A stretch of 64,000 nucleotides of DNA, from NCBI GenBank assembly GCA_031841125.1, contig CM063110.1:57759946-57823945 (forward strand), written 5' to 3'. The notes under the pieces are model-generated. The model was not told the DNA's origin. It saw nothing but the letters and a program-made list of their open reading frames with translations, and did no database searches. Each line of letters starts with the position of its first letter. Position 1 is the first letter of the stretch. Below, one piece after another: positions 1-10,709 of the stretch. Origin of the DNA: Acanthococcus lagerstroemiae (lineage: Eukaryota > Arthropoda > Insecta > Hemiptera > Eriococcidae). A program made the position numbers and the translations under genes.

Positions 1-299
1 AAAAATAATTACAACAATCACACATTATAATTAAAAAATTAATTCTCTACTATTTTTTACATTCTTTACACTAATACTTTACAGAATTCTTTCCACATGT
101 AAAGAATGTAACTTGACAAACTAAAACTTTACATTGGCAACCCTGCACAACACAGTCGAACTCGTCCGATAACAAAATACGAGTATGTTAACTCAGCGTG
201 ACCAACATACCGCTTCTGAAATTCTAAGTACAAACATTAAAATTCCCAGAATTGGAATCACTGTAATTTAGATTTGTTGGGTAGTGTAAGATAACGAGA
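1..299. other. No feature seen
   Basis: AT-rich sequence in which I see no coding region, inverted repeat or recognisable transposon end. It is the left flank of the LINE remnant that follows. Confidence 0.5.
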
Positions 300-978
300 T
301 ACGTTGGCTCTCACTGGGCTAGCAATGCCCTAAACAAGAAATATTGGCAGAATGTTTCTCCATCTTATTTCCTTCACCACCAAGAGCATATCACTCATAT
401 GGATGCCAAGCCATACTGGTATCCCGCAGGAAATGAGGCAGTCGAACAAGCAGCACAACAAGCTACACAGCTCCCATATATCACTCGTCGCCTCCCTAAC
501 CCCACAGATCTCACTTCCGCCATTCGCGAGACCATTTTGCATAATTGGTTCAAAGAGTGGCGGCATCAAGCCTCTCGGCACAACAAGCTCGCACAAATCT
601 AGCTTACACCTGTCCCCTGGTCAACGTTCCGACGTTCCTCCCGCCGCGAGGAAGTTATTATCAACCGCCTACGAATTGGACATGCACGCCTCACACACAC
701 GTATCTTCTCACAAACCTTTATACCCCTAACTGCTCGCACTGTGAAGACCCTCTCACCGTGGACCACCTCTTCTCATGTCCCTCTCTCACCTGCCTTCGT
801 AACTCTTACCACGTCCCCCGTAGTCGAATTCTGGCCCTCTCCAATTCCTACAAGCACATAAACAACACCCTAGCCTACCTTTCCGCTGTGGATATCTCCG
901 CGACGACAAGAACCTTTTCCGAGCCCATAGCCCGAGAGTGTAGCACCGTGGCTCGATAATAATAAAATTAAAAAAAAA
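300..978 (+). pseudogene. 5'-truncated LINE: RNase H and C-terminal end
   Basis: Remnant of the C-terminal part of a non-LTR retrotransposon polyprotein. The first part reads as RNase H: WMPSHTGIP near 408-430, then a frame change, with GNEAVEQA continuing in the next frame, so a one-base change broke the original motif. Downstream, at about 640-790, comes the usual LINE tail: an RLRIGHARLTH-like segment, then a Cys-His cluster reading CSHCEDPLTVDHLFSCP. The frame ends soon after and an A-rich tail follows at 960-978. RNase H plus this Cys-His tail is typical of the I/Ingi/Nimb-type and some Jockey-group LINEs; I cannot pick the clade. Endonuclease and reverse transcriptase are absent, which fits ordinary 5' truncation. 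Not functional. Confidence 0.8.
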
Positions 979-2818
979 CTCGAATCGGATCTAGAATTTT
1001 GTGCAGGTTCGGATTCAACAATCTTCAAGGTTCGCGATTTCGACAGTTCGTCGACTACGGGATCTCATTTTAGATTCTGAGATGCCACAAGTGTCGATAC
1101 CGAAAACTTGACGAGCTGATTCGAAGTCATCAATTACCCTACAGATTCCTTTTTTGACGTTCGATTTTGCACGAGTCACGTAAACGTGGCTCAATTCGAA
1201 TTTGGAATTTAAATAACGGGGCACAAATCTCGGCAAGATAAAACCAGGTCATATTTTTGATTTGAGCGACAAGAACATACCTATTTCGATACGTCACTCA
1301 ATTTTCTCCGCCATAAGTCAAATTTTTTCAAATTTACAGGCTCGCCCGAAATGAGGGCGGGGATTGAAATTTTACTAGTATTTGGGCACTGAAAAACGAA
1401 ATTTCCCGGACTGTTTTCCGGAGCTGTCCAACCCTGTTCCCCTGCGGTACTTGTCTCGTTCACACCGGCGGCTGTGTAACCGCAACGTCACGCCGAATCG
1501 AAGAGCGTATAATCGCAGCCAGGACCGGATCCTCCTCCATTTCCGAAAAAAAAAAAAAAAAGATTTATAAATTCGATTTTGCCGACTTCATTTAAAATTT
1601 CACGTATAACCATATACCTATACGTATCCATATCGGAGTTTCTTCGCATACTTTATCTCACATTCGCGGCAGTATGCCAAAACGTTATTTGCGGAGGAGA
1701 AAAAAAAAACCGCTCTACACTTTTTTAAATTCGCTTTTCTATACGTCGCCGTTACCTCGAACCCATTTTCAATTTCCAAAAGGAGAGGAAAGTATATAAT
1801 AAAACGAAAAAGTGTAAAAAAAAAAAGAAGAAGAAAAAGTAAAGAGTACAGAGAGGTATCGACTTACATTCTTCTGCTCTTTCCTTCATGTGCGTTTACA
1901 AAAGTGAACATTTTGACTTACCTGTAACAGAAAGAAAAAAAGAAGACCGAGGGTTAGTGCGACGAAATTAATTTCTAATTTCCGGTAGGTAGAACCGGGA
2001 GTAATAACATTTCGGTGTCGAGCGTCGAGTCCGGGCGAAGAGATATATTTTTTAAATACTCTGAATTACAAAGAATGAAAAAAAAAAAAAAAAAAGACAA
2101 AAAACTGGTTGGCAGCGGAGTTTCCGGCGAGGTAATTCAACGCCATTACGCCTACGGATACTGGCCTACGCCACCCTGCTGCACCGGGTATACACGGCTC
2201 CGCATACGAAGTACCGAATTAATCTTCGCTCGGCTTCGTCGCCGGCTAATTTTGTACAAAAATAAAATTAATTCCACGCGCAATTTAACGCCGTGAAGAC
2301 CCTCCAGCGTGTAATACGAAAAATCGATAAAAATTTCGCCATCTTTAACTGTACGAGTGTACAAATATGTAGGTCAGTAAGAGATACATCATACGTACAA
2401 ACGTGAGTATATTCCTTCATCCAATTGGGAGGATAGAAAAAAAAAAGAAAAAAGAAGCAAAAATCGCAGAAACTGTATCATCGGAATTACTAACCCCGGC
2501 CAACCCCACACACACCGGAAGCAGTCCACCGTGATCGTGACTAGATACCAAATCTCTCGACATTGCTAGCGCGTTCGCGATTCTGCAGTCTACAGAACCG
2601 CGAGGAAAAATGAAATGAAAATTCCTTTGAGGTATCTACTGAAACCGAAAAATGAAAATACATGACTTTTCCAGTTTTATAAGAGTCCTTCTATTCGAGA
2701 TTTCGAGGGGAAGGATATCAATACCAGGATGTTTCTTATTTCAAAAATTTTCGAAATTTAACCCGGCCATCCCCGGAAGTTTTCCTTCGTCCTATGAAAA
2801 TAATTCCCCTCTGTGTGT
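979..2818. other. No gene seen; A-rich low complexity
   Basis: Sequence without recognisable coding potential. It has several long A or purine runs (about 1545-1561, 1700-1710, 1815-1845, 2075-2098 and 2435-2460). The short open frames lack known motifs. Probably intergenic or intronic host DNA. Confidence 0.5.
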
Positions 2819-4027
2819 CAGTGGCGTGCAGTGATTTTTCCTGGGAGGTAAGCAATAAGCGTACAAGTGAAGTAAATATCAGAATACAAGTATGAAACAT
2901 GCTAGGTACTACAGAATGGCATGGATGAAATTATTCAAATTGTTGTATGCCTGTATAGGGTCATTCCATATGCATTTATTCTTTTTTGTAACGAATAACA
3001 GACACTGGAACGTACCACTGAAGAGTTTTTTCCGGGGGGGGGGGGGCAAAAAATTGTGAAAGTTCCAACTGTCTACTCAAAATTACCAAGAAAATTCCCA
3101 AACATCACAGCAAAAAAAAAAAAAAAACGTTGACTTGTTGGATTTTTCTAACTTCGCAACTCAATTCCCAAGAATCAAAAGCAAAAAGAAAAAACTGATT
3201 TTTTGAATTTTTCCCCAACTCAGCCTGATTCAAATTGTAAATTTTCCCAAGTGCTGAGTGAAAAATTCTTACAGGGCCCCTATCGGTACATCCCTGAACA
3301 CACATGGCCAACAAAACAGTTTGCCACCATCTTCACAACCGGTTAACCACAAAATGTTGTCATATTGCTATACGGGGTAATGTCTAGTAAAACTTGAACC
3401 ATCTCTCTTTTGCTCAGTTTTTAAAAATGGTAATTCTGGTTTAGACTTCCCACCATTAATAATTTCTAATTGTTTATTAAAAGTAAGTCGCGAAAAAGGT
3501 TTTTCAATAATATCTCGAACATGCATTTTGGGGGTAAAAAAAAACACATAGCATTCAAACATACCGCGTTGACTGGTAGAAGAACATAATCACGTTTGTG
3601 TTTAGCCAGCCTAGCCAAGCCTGACTCAAAGCGCATCCAGAACGCAACCAAACACACAGGTTTTGTCGCGTTGAACATGCTAGTGTGTTTCTGCGTTGGC
3701 AATGAACACGGAGGCGGAGCGTAAGTCGTACAATGCGTGCAGTATGGAAAAGAAGCGTTAGATCCAACGCACACCTCGCTGACCTATACAAATATACATG
3801 TACAAGGATTGCCGAACGCCGAACAGAGTATACATCTCCCGTGAATTTATTATATGTATACTTAAGTGTAAGCGTTGTAAGCGTCAATACAGTCGCTGTT
3901 TTGCCTAATGTTTCATTATCTTTTATTTGTTACAAGGTGAAGTTGATATTGTATGAAAAAACTTATTTTCTTGGTAATTTTCAGGGTAAGCGGCGCTTAC
4001 CTTGCTTGCCCGGAATGCACGCCACTG
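2819..4027. mobile_element. Non-autonomous hAT-type element
   Basis: The left end reads CAGTGGCGTGCAGTGATTTT. The reverse complement of the right end reads CAGTGGCGTGCATTCCGGG, so they form short terminal inverted repeats of hAT style. The element is flanked by ctgtgtgt (2811-2818) and ctgtgtgc (4028-4035), an 8-bp target duplication with one mismatch, the length expected for hAT transposases. GTAAGCG-like motifs recur just inside both ends. No transposase is recognisable in the ~1.2 kb interior, so it must have been moved in trans. It contains the nested element at 3006-3296. Confidence 0.75.
3006..3296. mobile_element. Nested hAT-like element with ~65-bp internal repeats
   Basis: A 291-bp insertion inside the 2819-4027 element. 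The right end reads CGGTACATCCCTG (reverse complement CAGGGATGTACCG); the left end, CTGGAACGTACCACTG, is a degraded match. Flanks aacagaca (2998-3005) and aacacaca (3297-3304) form a 7/8 target duplication. The interior holds diverged repeats of the pattern 'actcaaaattcccaa...aaaaaa...gacttgttggatttt'. The same repeats and the same right end (CGGTACGTCCCTG) recur at about 42,950-44,027, so this is a multi-copy family. Confidence 0.65.
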
Positions 4028-4104
4028 CTGTGTGCTAACCCAGCATAGTGATGGGGCTTAAAGAAAAACTAAAGGCACATAGGCATACACGGACTGGCTA
4101 AGCG

Positions 4105-4385
4105 CAGTGGCGGATCCAAAATGGGAGCATGGGGTACATACCCCCTTGGTTGTAATTTTTAACGCAATAATAGGAAAAAAGGAACAAAAATGATGAATTG
4201 CACCCTCCATAAATTTATAATAACGCATCTATATATTCGTCATTGCGTATCCCACATGAGATAAAGTATTTTTCCGGGAGCACCCCGCCCCACACCCCTG
4301 CCAACATAAAAGCAACAGCTAATCAGTATGCATTGCCGCTACTGTACCCCCCCCCCCTCATCATATTTTTCTAAATCTGCGCCTG
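4105..4385. mobile_element. hAT-type MITE with perfect 8-bp target duplication
   Basis: A 281-bp element. The left end is CAGTGGCGGATCCA and the reverse complement of the right end is CAGGCGCAGATTTA, a typical hAT-style imperfect terminal pair. It is flanked on both sides by gctaagcg (4097-4104 and 4386-4393), an exact 8-bp target duplication. The interior is AT-rich apart from C-runs and is non-coding. It depends on an unknown hAT transposase. Confidence 0.88.
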
Positions 4386-4440
4386 GCTAAGCGGGAAACC
4401 GGAAAATTTCCCGGTGCGCCCTAGTGCTTATTTGCGCCCC

Positions 4441-5967
4441 ACAGTGGGAGATTTCAGAATTTAATGCTGCAAAAGTCAAAAAATAAAGTTTCTGGAATTA
4501 GGTGAAAATTGGTCCAGGTGTTCGTTATACTCCAAAGACTAAATGTGCACAGTATCGCTACTGTGATAATCACCTGTTCACCATGGCAACACAATAAGAG
4601 TACTGTTATGCCCAGCGCAGTAAACGGGTTGTTATTGTCTGTTTGTTTAACATGTGTTACCTCAGGTTTTTTTTATGCAAAATAGTGATGTGTATACATC
4701 ATTGGAAAGAGAATGTCTTCATCTTTCATGTGGTTTAAATTGTTTCATAATTTGATCTACTATATATTTTTTTTTTGAAATGAAGATAAAGTATGTAGAA
4801 TTTTTATGTTAAGTGGTCCAGAAGTAGTTTGTGCCAAACTATGCCAAAATGGTTCTAGCGGCATTAGTTTCGTCTAATCATGTGCTTCAAATGTCAATTG
4901 GTAGATTTTCCAACAATGTCCAACTTTTGGCAAAAACCAGGTCAAAGGACTATAAATGATGGTACTGAACTATTTTTTGATAAATTTAGTGAATTCGAGT
5001 TTTTCCTCGCCTTTCACTGAATCATTTGTAAAGTTGATACCAATTTGTGTCAACAGTGTACTGTAACGCGTGATCATTGGTCGGGCTTTTTATATATATG
5101 TATATATAAAAAAAACGGCTGTTGCAGTGTTACGACAAAAATAGGCTCAATAAAACGAATTCAGCGCGTTAGAAAATTTATATTTAAACACCTAACTCGA
5201 TTTTGTCAAAAATTTGGTATCTTCTTCCCTTCTAAAGAGAGTAGGTTACCACATGGGGGAAAATAGTCCCGAAAACGTATATCTAGACACCCAACAAGAT
5301 TTTGTTCAAAAATTTTGTATTTTCATGTCTTCTAAAGGGAGTAGGATACCACATAGGGTAAAAATAGGCCCGAAAACGAATTCAGCGTCTCAAAAAACAT
5401 AAATATTTAGACAGATCTCTTCGAACTTTTCAAGAATGTTGAATATTCTTCCCCCAATACAGAGGGTAGGTTACCGGATGGGCTAACATAACTTCGAAAA
5501 CGAATTCAGCGTCTATTAAAACATACATTAAGATATCCAATTGGATTTTTTCAAACATTTTGAAATTTCAACCCCCAACAAAGGGGATAGGTTACCAGAT
5601 GGGGTAAATATAAGCTCAAAAACGAATTGAGCACCTCAAAAACATATATTTGGACACCTGACTCAATTTTTTCAAAAATTTTCGAATTCCACCCCCTCCC
5701 CCTATAAAGGGGGTAGGTTGCAAAGTGGGGTAAAATGAGCTCAAAAACGAATTCAGCGCCTCGATAAACATATTTTTAGACACCCAACTCGATTTCTTCA
5801 AAATGTTTGGATTTTCATCCCCCAATAAAGGGGGTAGGTCACCAGATAGGGTAAAACTAAGCTCGAAAATGGACTCAGCGAGCCTAATTACCCCTAAATT
5901 GATGTATAGTTGTTAATAGTTTCACGAATCCGATTTTTGCAGCTTCAAATTTTGAAATCTCCCACTG
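4441..5967. mobile_element. Non-autonomous TIR element with internal minisatellite
   Basis: The left end reads CAGTGGGAGATTTCAGAATT and the right end is its inverse, AATCTCCCACTG-like with AAATTTTGA inside, giving ~35-bp imperfect terminal inverted repeats that also share GCTGCAAAA. The flanks read tgcgcccc on the left and tgcgcccg on the right, consistent with an 8-bp target duplication that has lost or gained one base at the junction. The length is ~1.53 kb and no transposase is visible. About half of the interior is a tandem array annotated separately. A hAT origin is likely from the CAGTG start and the target duplication. Confidence 0.65.
5140..5885. repeat. ~120-bp tandem repeat, about six units
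   Basis: Degenerate tandem array recognisable by the recurring landmark 'aaaacgaattcagcg' near 5155, 5375, 5497, 5618 and 5743, with weaker copies near 5272 and 5862. Landmarks are 103-125 bp apart. Each unit carries 'ttagacacccaactcgattt', then a C-rich stretch, then 'gggtaggttaccacatgggg'. No unit has an open coding frame throughout. The array lies wholly inside the 4441-5967 TIR element. Confidence 0.85.
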
Positions 5968-6428
5968 TGCGCCCGAAATTCGAAAATCTCAACTTGTTTA
6001 AACGTAATAGCCCAGGGGAATTACTATCGAAAAACAGGTTCGATTGGGAAAAATTCGTATAAAAGGTTTGACTGCTGAAAAATGTTGAGGAAGGTGTCTA
6101 AAATAAGTGGTGAAAAACCACCGCCCTCACACTGGGAGCTTCCACCATTATTAACGAAGAGGGCTGCAAAAAATTGAATTTTAAACGGTTTTCTTGATTT
6201 TTCTCAAATTCATGACAAACTAGGAAGAAAACACCTCAGTGGAAAAATGTTTCTCGTGAAATTTTCTACAAAAAAGTCTATGACAAGAATTTACTCACAA
6301 GTCATATTTGGGGAACTACAACCTTGTCGAAATTCGGAATAATTCTATATGCGTTCTCAAATCCGGAATAAATTCTTCATGCGTTATTCTTACCGCGTAC
6401 TGAGCGATACGTATACGTCGGACTATAC

Positions 6429-6691
6429 ATGGACGCTGTTAAACAAAAAGCGACCAAGCGACATTTTTTGACAAAATTAGTATTAGTCTATTAGTATCGT
6501 TGGAAAGCGCATAAAAAGTAGAATTTTTTAAATACAGGGTTTCCGAATCAAGAATGCGTACACATTCTGTAAAAAGCGTAGCAGTAAACGCTATGTCATA
6601 TAGTTTCTATAGATGGCTCTTAAACTTGGAATCACATGTTCACGAAAAACAAATTTTGTCGCTTGGTCGCTGTTTGCTTAATAGCGTTCAT
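6429..6691. mobile_element. Short inverted-repeat element (263 bp), family copy 1
   Basis: The ends are inverted copies: ATGGACGCTGTTAAACAAAA on the left; the right end inverted reads ATGAACGCTATTAAGCAAAC. Both continue into GCGACCAAGCGACA. The same outer sequences and subterminal blocks (ctttccaacgatactaat; aagagccat) occur at 56,554-57,355 with a ~540-bp longer middle, so this copy is probably an internally deleted derivative. It is nested in the 6009-9745 element, upstream of the decayed gene. No coding capacity. Confidence 0.8.
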
Positions 6692-7029
6692 ATTAAAACA
6701 ACGTCGCCACGGTAACGCCACATGAAGCTGCCGAGAAACTTGGTCATTTTCAATATGGAAAAGCGGCACAGTTACACCTACAACTAATTTGAGCAAGAAA
6801 ATAACCACAAAAGTATTTTCCTGTACAGAAAAGTTCTTTAGTGGGACCTAGACAGACATGGTGATCGAACAAAAGCTTGATGCGATCATTGAAACTTTCT
6901 GATGGTATAACACATGGTCGAGGTAGGTACTAGGTACATCTGAAAGTGTTCGATCTCAATGAATCCAAGGAAGTACAACAAATAGTCTTTCCTGCTCGAA
7001 ATTAGAAGACTGCTGCGACATACAATCAG

Positions 7030-9395
7030 CTACAGCGGAGCAACATGTTGACTGGCGCGACGCTCGGAGAATACGCAATGATAGAGATATCGACATTATC
7101 TACATCTGGCTCCAAAGTCAAATGCCGTTTACTGAGAGAGACAAAGTAATATCTCTAAGCACAGGCTTGGTAGGGGTTGATGTGAACTCACCCAAAGCTT
7201 ACGAAGTTGGGACCACTAATTTAGGAGAAAATTAAGGAAACAAGTTCACAGATATAAAATTCAAAACAGCTAGAAAAGTGAAGTCGTTAGCCGCAATAAC
7301 AAAGTCTGTTGTTATGAACAAGGCAAAAACTCCGCTCACCGACCCCATCTCGCTATTTCATCGTATTAATTTGCATCCTTCAAGAAGGAACACTTGAATT
7401 GAAAAAGTACTTCAAGTATCCACTTGCTTTATTCGATGAAACTGGTAAGCAAAAACCAAATAATAAGTCTCAACTGTATGAGATTTTTTCTGATACCAAA
7501 AAAAAAATTGGACGAAAAGTTTGTTGTTAATGGAGGTTATCTCCTACACAAAACTGTATGGTCCCCACAAAAGACATTTCCATCTCCTGGGTTCATACCA
7601 TAAATACGTTCTCAAGCATTTTGGTAGAAATGCTGTGACAATATTTGATGAGTATCATCAGGCTTGCCTCAAAGATTCAGAAAGAAGCAGGCATTACACT
7701 GCAAGGGCTCCAGACATTTTGATAGGAGTGTAGCGCGTTTGGGGCTACAACACGAGCGCGTTATCACCATTAAAAAAACAAGTTCCAGTTGGCGTGTTCA
7801 GAAGTATATTTACACTGAATTTCAAGAGAGCGAGCAGAGAAAATGTATCGAACTGAAAATTAGCGAGAGCGAGAGTATGAGACGACTCCAAAAGACGACT
7901 GACTCACGAATATCGAGTCACTGCCTAGCCAGACAATTAGGTTAAAAAATCGAGGGTGAAAGATATGCTGCAAAGAAAGGAAAAGATTCCTGGAAAAGAA
8001 AGAAAGAAGCGATTCCGTGTAGAGATGCTGCACAGGTAAACGGCACGGGTGTTCCTAGGGAGACTGGCTTGGCAGGACAGGTAACAAATATACAATAAAA
8101 AACTATTTACAAAAGAATTCGCGAACCTTAAAAAAGTCGATCGCGGTGGAGAGCACCGCAGGAGAAACAACTCCTTTCACATTCAAACAAGAGTTACTTC
8201 TCGTTAACAACGTGAATAAAAGTCAATTCATCGAAATGCTGAGAGTACATTTGTAGGGTAAAGAATCAAAACTCACATTTGCCACAGGTGCAGTAAAGAT
8301 ATTCCTGCACCCGCGTACAGTATTTCGCCTATTTGCGCCCTTGCAGTAAAATGGCAAACGTGAGTTTTGATCATTCATTTGACAGGAAACAAAACGTTAG
8401 TTCTAGTTGCTCCAGATGACGCTAATAGCCTCATTGTTCGGAAAGCCCTGAGGCTACGAGAAAATGGGCAGTTTACAACTGTTGTTGGTGAGGACATCGA
8501 CCTCTTTATTTTAGTAATGGCCGTGGCATATCCACTTATCAAGGAGCTGTTATTTATGAAACCCAGTAAAGGTAAAGTGGCCCAGAAAATATTCATATTC
8601 TCTAGCTTGGACAATCAAATGTATCGTGACAAAGCACTTTTTTAAAACATGCCTTTATAGGCTGTGATACAACCTGGCTCGCTTGAAATTAAAGTAAAAT
8701 TACCAGCCGGGCAACATTGAAATTGGCTCCCACAATAACGCACATATCGCAAGTCTTCGACTGTCCCGACAGTAGAAAAGAAGATGTTGCCTCAGCGGGT
8801 GAAGGCCATGAAAATACTGTATGGAGCACATGAGGATGACTTTTTAAGCGCACTTTGATTTCAGAAGTTTTGCAGTATGGGTGGGAGAATGATGGTGCAT
8901 TTACACTGAGGCTGGCAGCATTGCTGTAGCAATGCTATAAGCATTTCTACAGCAATGCTGCCAGTCTCAGTGTAAATGCACCACGAAAGTGGAATTACGT
9001 TCGTTTCCACCGACTGAGGTCGCAACTGAAGGGCACTTTTACCGAGTGTACGCTCGAATTCAATCTTTGCTGGATCGTGATGTCTCCCCACTGGAATGGG
9101 GCTGGATGGAAACTAACCTCAAATGGTTCCACAGAAACTGATGGCGAGAATCTTCTGCGGCTGTAAGAAAGGATTTAGGCACGAATGTGACTCTGTCGTT
9201 CTTTAGGTTTGCACTTCATTGCATTCCGATAAACTTAAACTAAAAAATATTTGAAAGTGAACTGTCTCCTTTCTTTTTCCAGGAAAACCTTGTGCAGACG
9301 GTTGCAAGTCCTGTCACGGCCTGTCCTGTCCCAATACTGGGTCACTGTATTCACAGTTTGATGATGTAGACGAGTCTGATGATAACGATAGATGA
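7030..9395 (+). pseudogene. Decayed PIN/XPG-like and Cys-rich protein gene
   Basis: Fragments in successive frames follow the order of a multi-copy uncharacterised insect protein type known to me from annotated genomes, with no agreed name. Order: WRDARRIRNDRD (7050-7090); VISLSTGLVG (near 7150); DPISLFHRI (near 7345); YPLALFDETGK (near 7420); FVVNGGYLLHKTVW (near 7520); HFGRNAVTIFDEY (near 7617-7652); TTPFTFKQELLLVNN (near 8170). Then come APDDANSLIVRKAL and VVGEDIDLFIL (8409-8513), GCDTT (8660-8674), PPTEVATEGHFYRVY (near 9015), WGWM (9097-9108) and a Cys cluster CADGCKSCHGLSC (near 9292). The acidic DD...EDID pattern recalls PIN/XPG nuclease folds; the end resembles CXC-type zinc-binding tails. 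Many stops and frameshifts, plus a foreign-looking stretch at 7740-8150, make it non-functional. The molecular role is unknown. Confidence 0.65.
8893..8983. mobile_element. 91-bp near-perfect palindrome, micro-MITE or hairpin
   Basis: Two 37-nt arms (8893-8929 and 8947-8983) are exact inverse copies except for one base. The 17-nt loop holds its own small palindrome, aatgct-ata-agcatt. The left arm starts tggtgcatttacactgag. It lies between conserved segments of the decayed gene and so is probably a late insertion into it. No target duplication is obvious. Confidence 0.75.
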
Positions 9396-9745
9396 TTACA
9401 CATACATGTAGTATTTTATGTAAAACAATAAATTGTTCTAAGCCTGTAACTCCTCAAGTATGACTCGTGAATAAATTCTTGTAATAGGCTGCTTAGTAGA
9501 AAATTTTACAAGGAACATTTTTTAGTGAGGTATTTTCTTCCTAGAATGTTATGGTTTTGAGAAAAATCAAGAGACCCGTTTAAAATTCATGTTTTCGTAG
9601 TCCCCTTCGTTAATAATGGTGGAAGTTCCCAGTGTAGTGGCGGTGGGTTTTCACCACTTATTATAGACACATTCCCCAACATTTCTCAGCAGTCAAACCT
9701 TTTGTGCGATTTTTTTCCAATCAAAATTAGTAATTCGCTTGGGCT

Positions 9746-10558
9746 TCGTGGCTAATATAATCATTTATCTATCAATCAAATATGAATATGTAATACTTGG
9801 ACGCGAAAAAATCGTGGTGTCAACGTGTCTTTGCTGCAAAATGTTTTTTGAAAAAAACTGCTAGTTAAAAAAAGTCCCTGTCACCGCCTCTCTTCTGCGA
9901 AGCGCCCTTTCAGTTAAGCGAGTCAACTGGGACTCTATTCGCATACAACCCCATCAAACCTGCTAAATTTATCATAGTAAGAAAACTAGAACTATCTCTT
10001 GTCAAGCCCTTGAAAATTGGATATAGCAAACGCAGACCACATTCCTCATTTTTTTTTTCAACACAATAAGTGAAAGAACTAAGACATCGATCCACAGAAC
10101 ATCCAATAACCTGAGATCGGTCGTCTAGCCACAGACACATATAGCCACATCCTCCTAGCAGAAGTCAATAACAGGAGCAAGAAACGAGTTTAATGCACGG
10201 TACGATTCGTTGAAAGTAAGAAAGGCAGTGTATTTCAGCTATGGTCAGGTAAGTTTCAGAAGAGTCTTCGGCACTATGACAATCCTACTTTCGAATTCCG
10301 GAGGTACGAAACAATAAAGGGTAAGGAGTAAAACGATAACAATTCACGGAATTATACTATGTACATCATTCCAGCTTTTCTCTGAGGTGTACGTAAATGA
10401 CTTTTCGAGCAAGAGCCTTTTCACATTCAATAGTCAGTTTTCATTGCGGAAAACGTTTCAAAATTTCACTCCCTCATCAGTACACAATTCTACAGCTAAG
10501 CTTCTTGCAGCTAAGTTACGTATGATATGGTCCAGGTAATACCGTATGGTAAGTTATT
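9746..10558. other. No feature seen
   Basis: Anonymous sequence between two elements. I see no transposon end, RNA gene or coding motif; the short open frames are unremarkable. Confidence 0.45.
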
Positions 10559-10690
10559 TGGTGGAGCGTATGGTGATGCACGCATGCCAAATTGGCTCTC
10601 CAGACACCGCACCCCTGCCCCGGAAATTACCTTTCCGAGTATCGCATCAGCGAGTAATATCCTCCAATCGGCTGTTGCGGTTCAGAGATG
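10559..10690 (-). mobile_element. 3'-end fragment of the R1-like LINE family
   Basis: On the minus strand this matches the conserved 3' tail shared with 49.8, 57.6, 60.2 and 62.4 kb: a 'GGTGCGGTGTCT' block, then 'CCAATTTGGCATGCGTGCAT', then a terminus like 'CATACGCTCCACCA'. Upstream it carries the GCGATACTCGGAAAGG block also seen in the other copies. It is a severely 5'-truncated insertion with no coding sequence. Confidence 0.7.
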
Positions 10691-10709
10691 AGCATGAGCT
10701 AATCTTAAT

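Larger units (their letters stand above)
6009..9745. mobile_element. Long-TIR element carrying a PIN/XPG-like and Cys-rich gene
   Basis: About 320 bp at 6009-6330 is repeated in inverted orientation at about 9435-9745. Shared blocks include ATTCGTATAAAAGGTTTGAC, CCACCATTATTAACGAAG, CTAGGAAGAAAA and ACAAGAATTTA. The outer ends read agcccaggggaattacta and, inverted, agcccaagcgaattacta. I found no convincing target duplication. Between the repeats lies one decayed gene on the plus strand (about 7030-9395), ending just before the right repeat, where AATAAA occurs near 9427. Gene-sized spacing and one gene between matching inverted repeats suggest a DNA transposon or other mobile unit. It also contains an unrelated inverted-repeat element at 6429-6691 and a small palindrome at 8893-8983. 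Confidence 0.7.

Noticed and set aside
3466..3887. Overlapping ~100-codon minus-strand frames
   Set aside because: They lie inside a hAT-type element but show no transposase motif. Treated as chance frames.
5140..5885. CRISPR-like array
   Set aside because: Units are ~120 bp, diverged throughout and without unique spacers, inside a eukaryotic transposon. It is a minisatellite.
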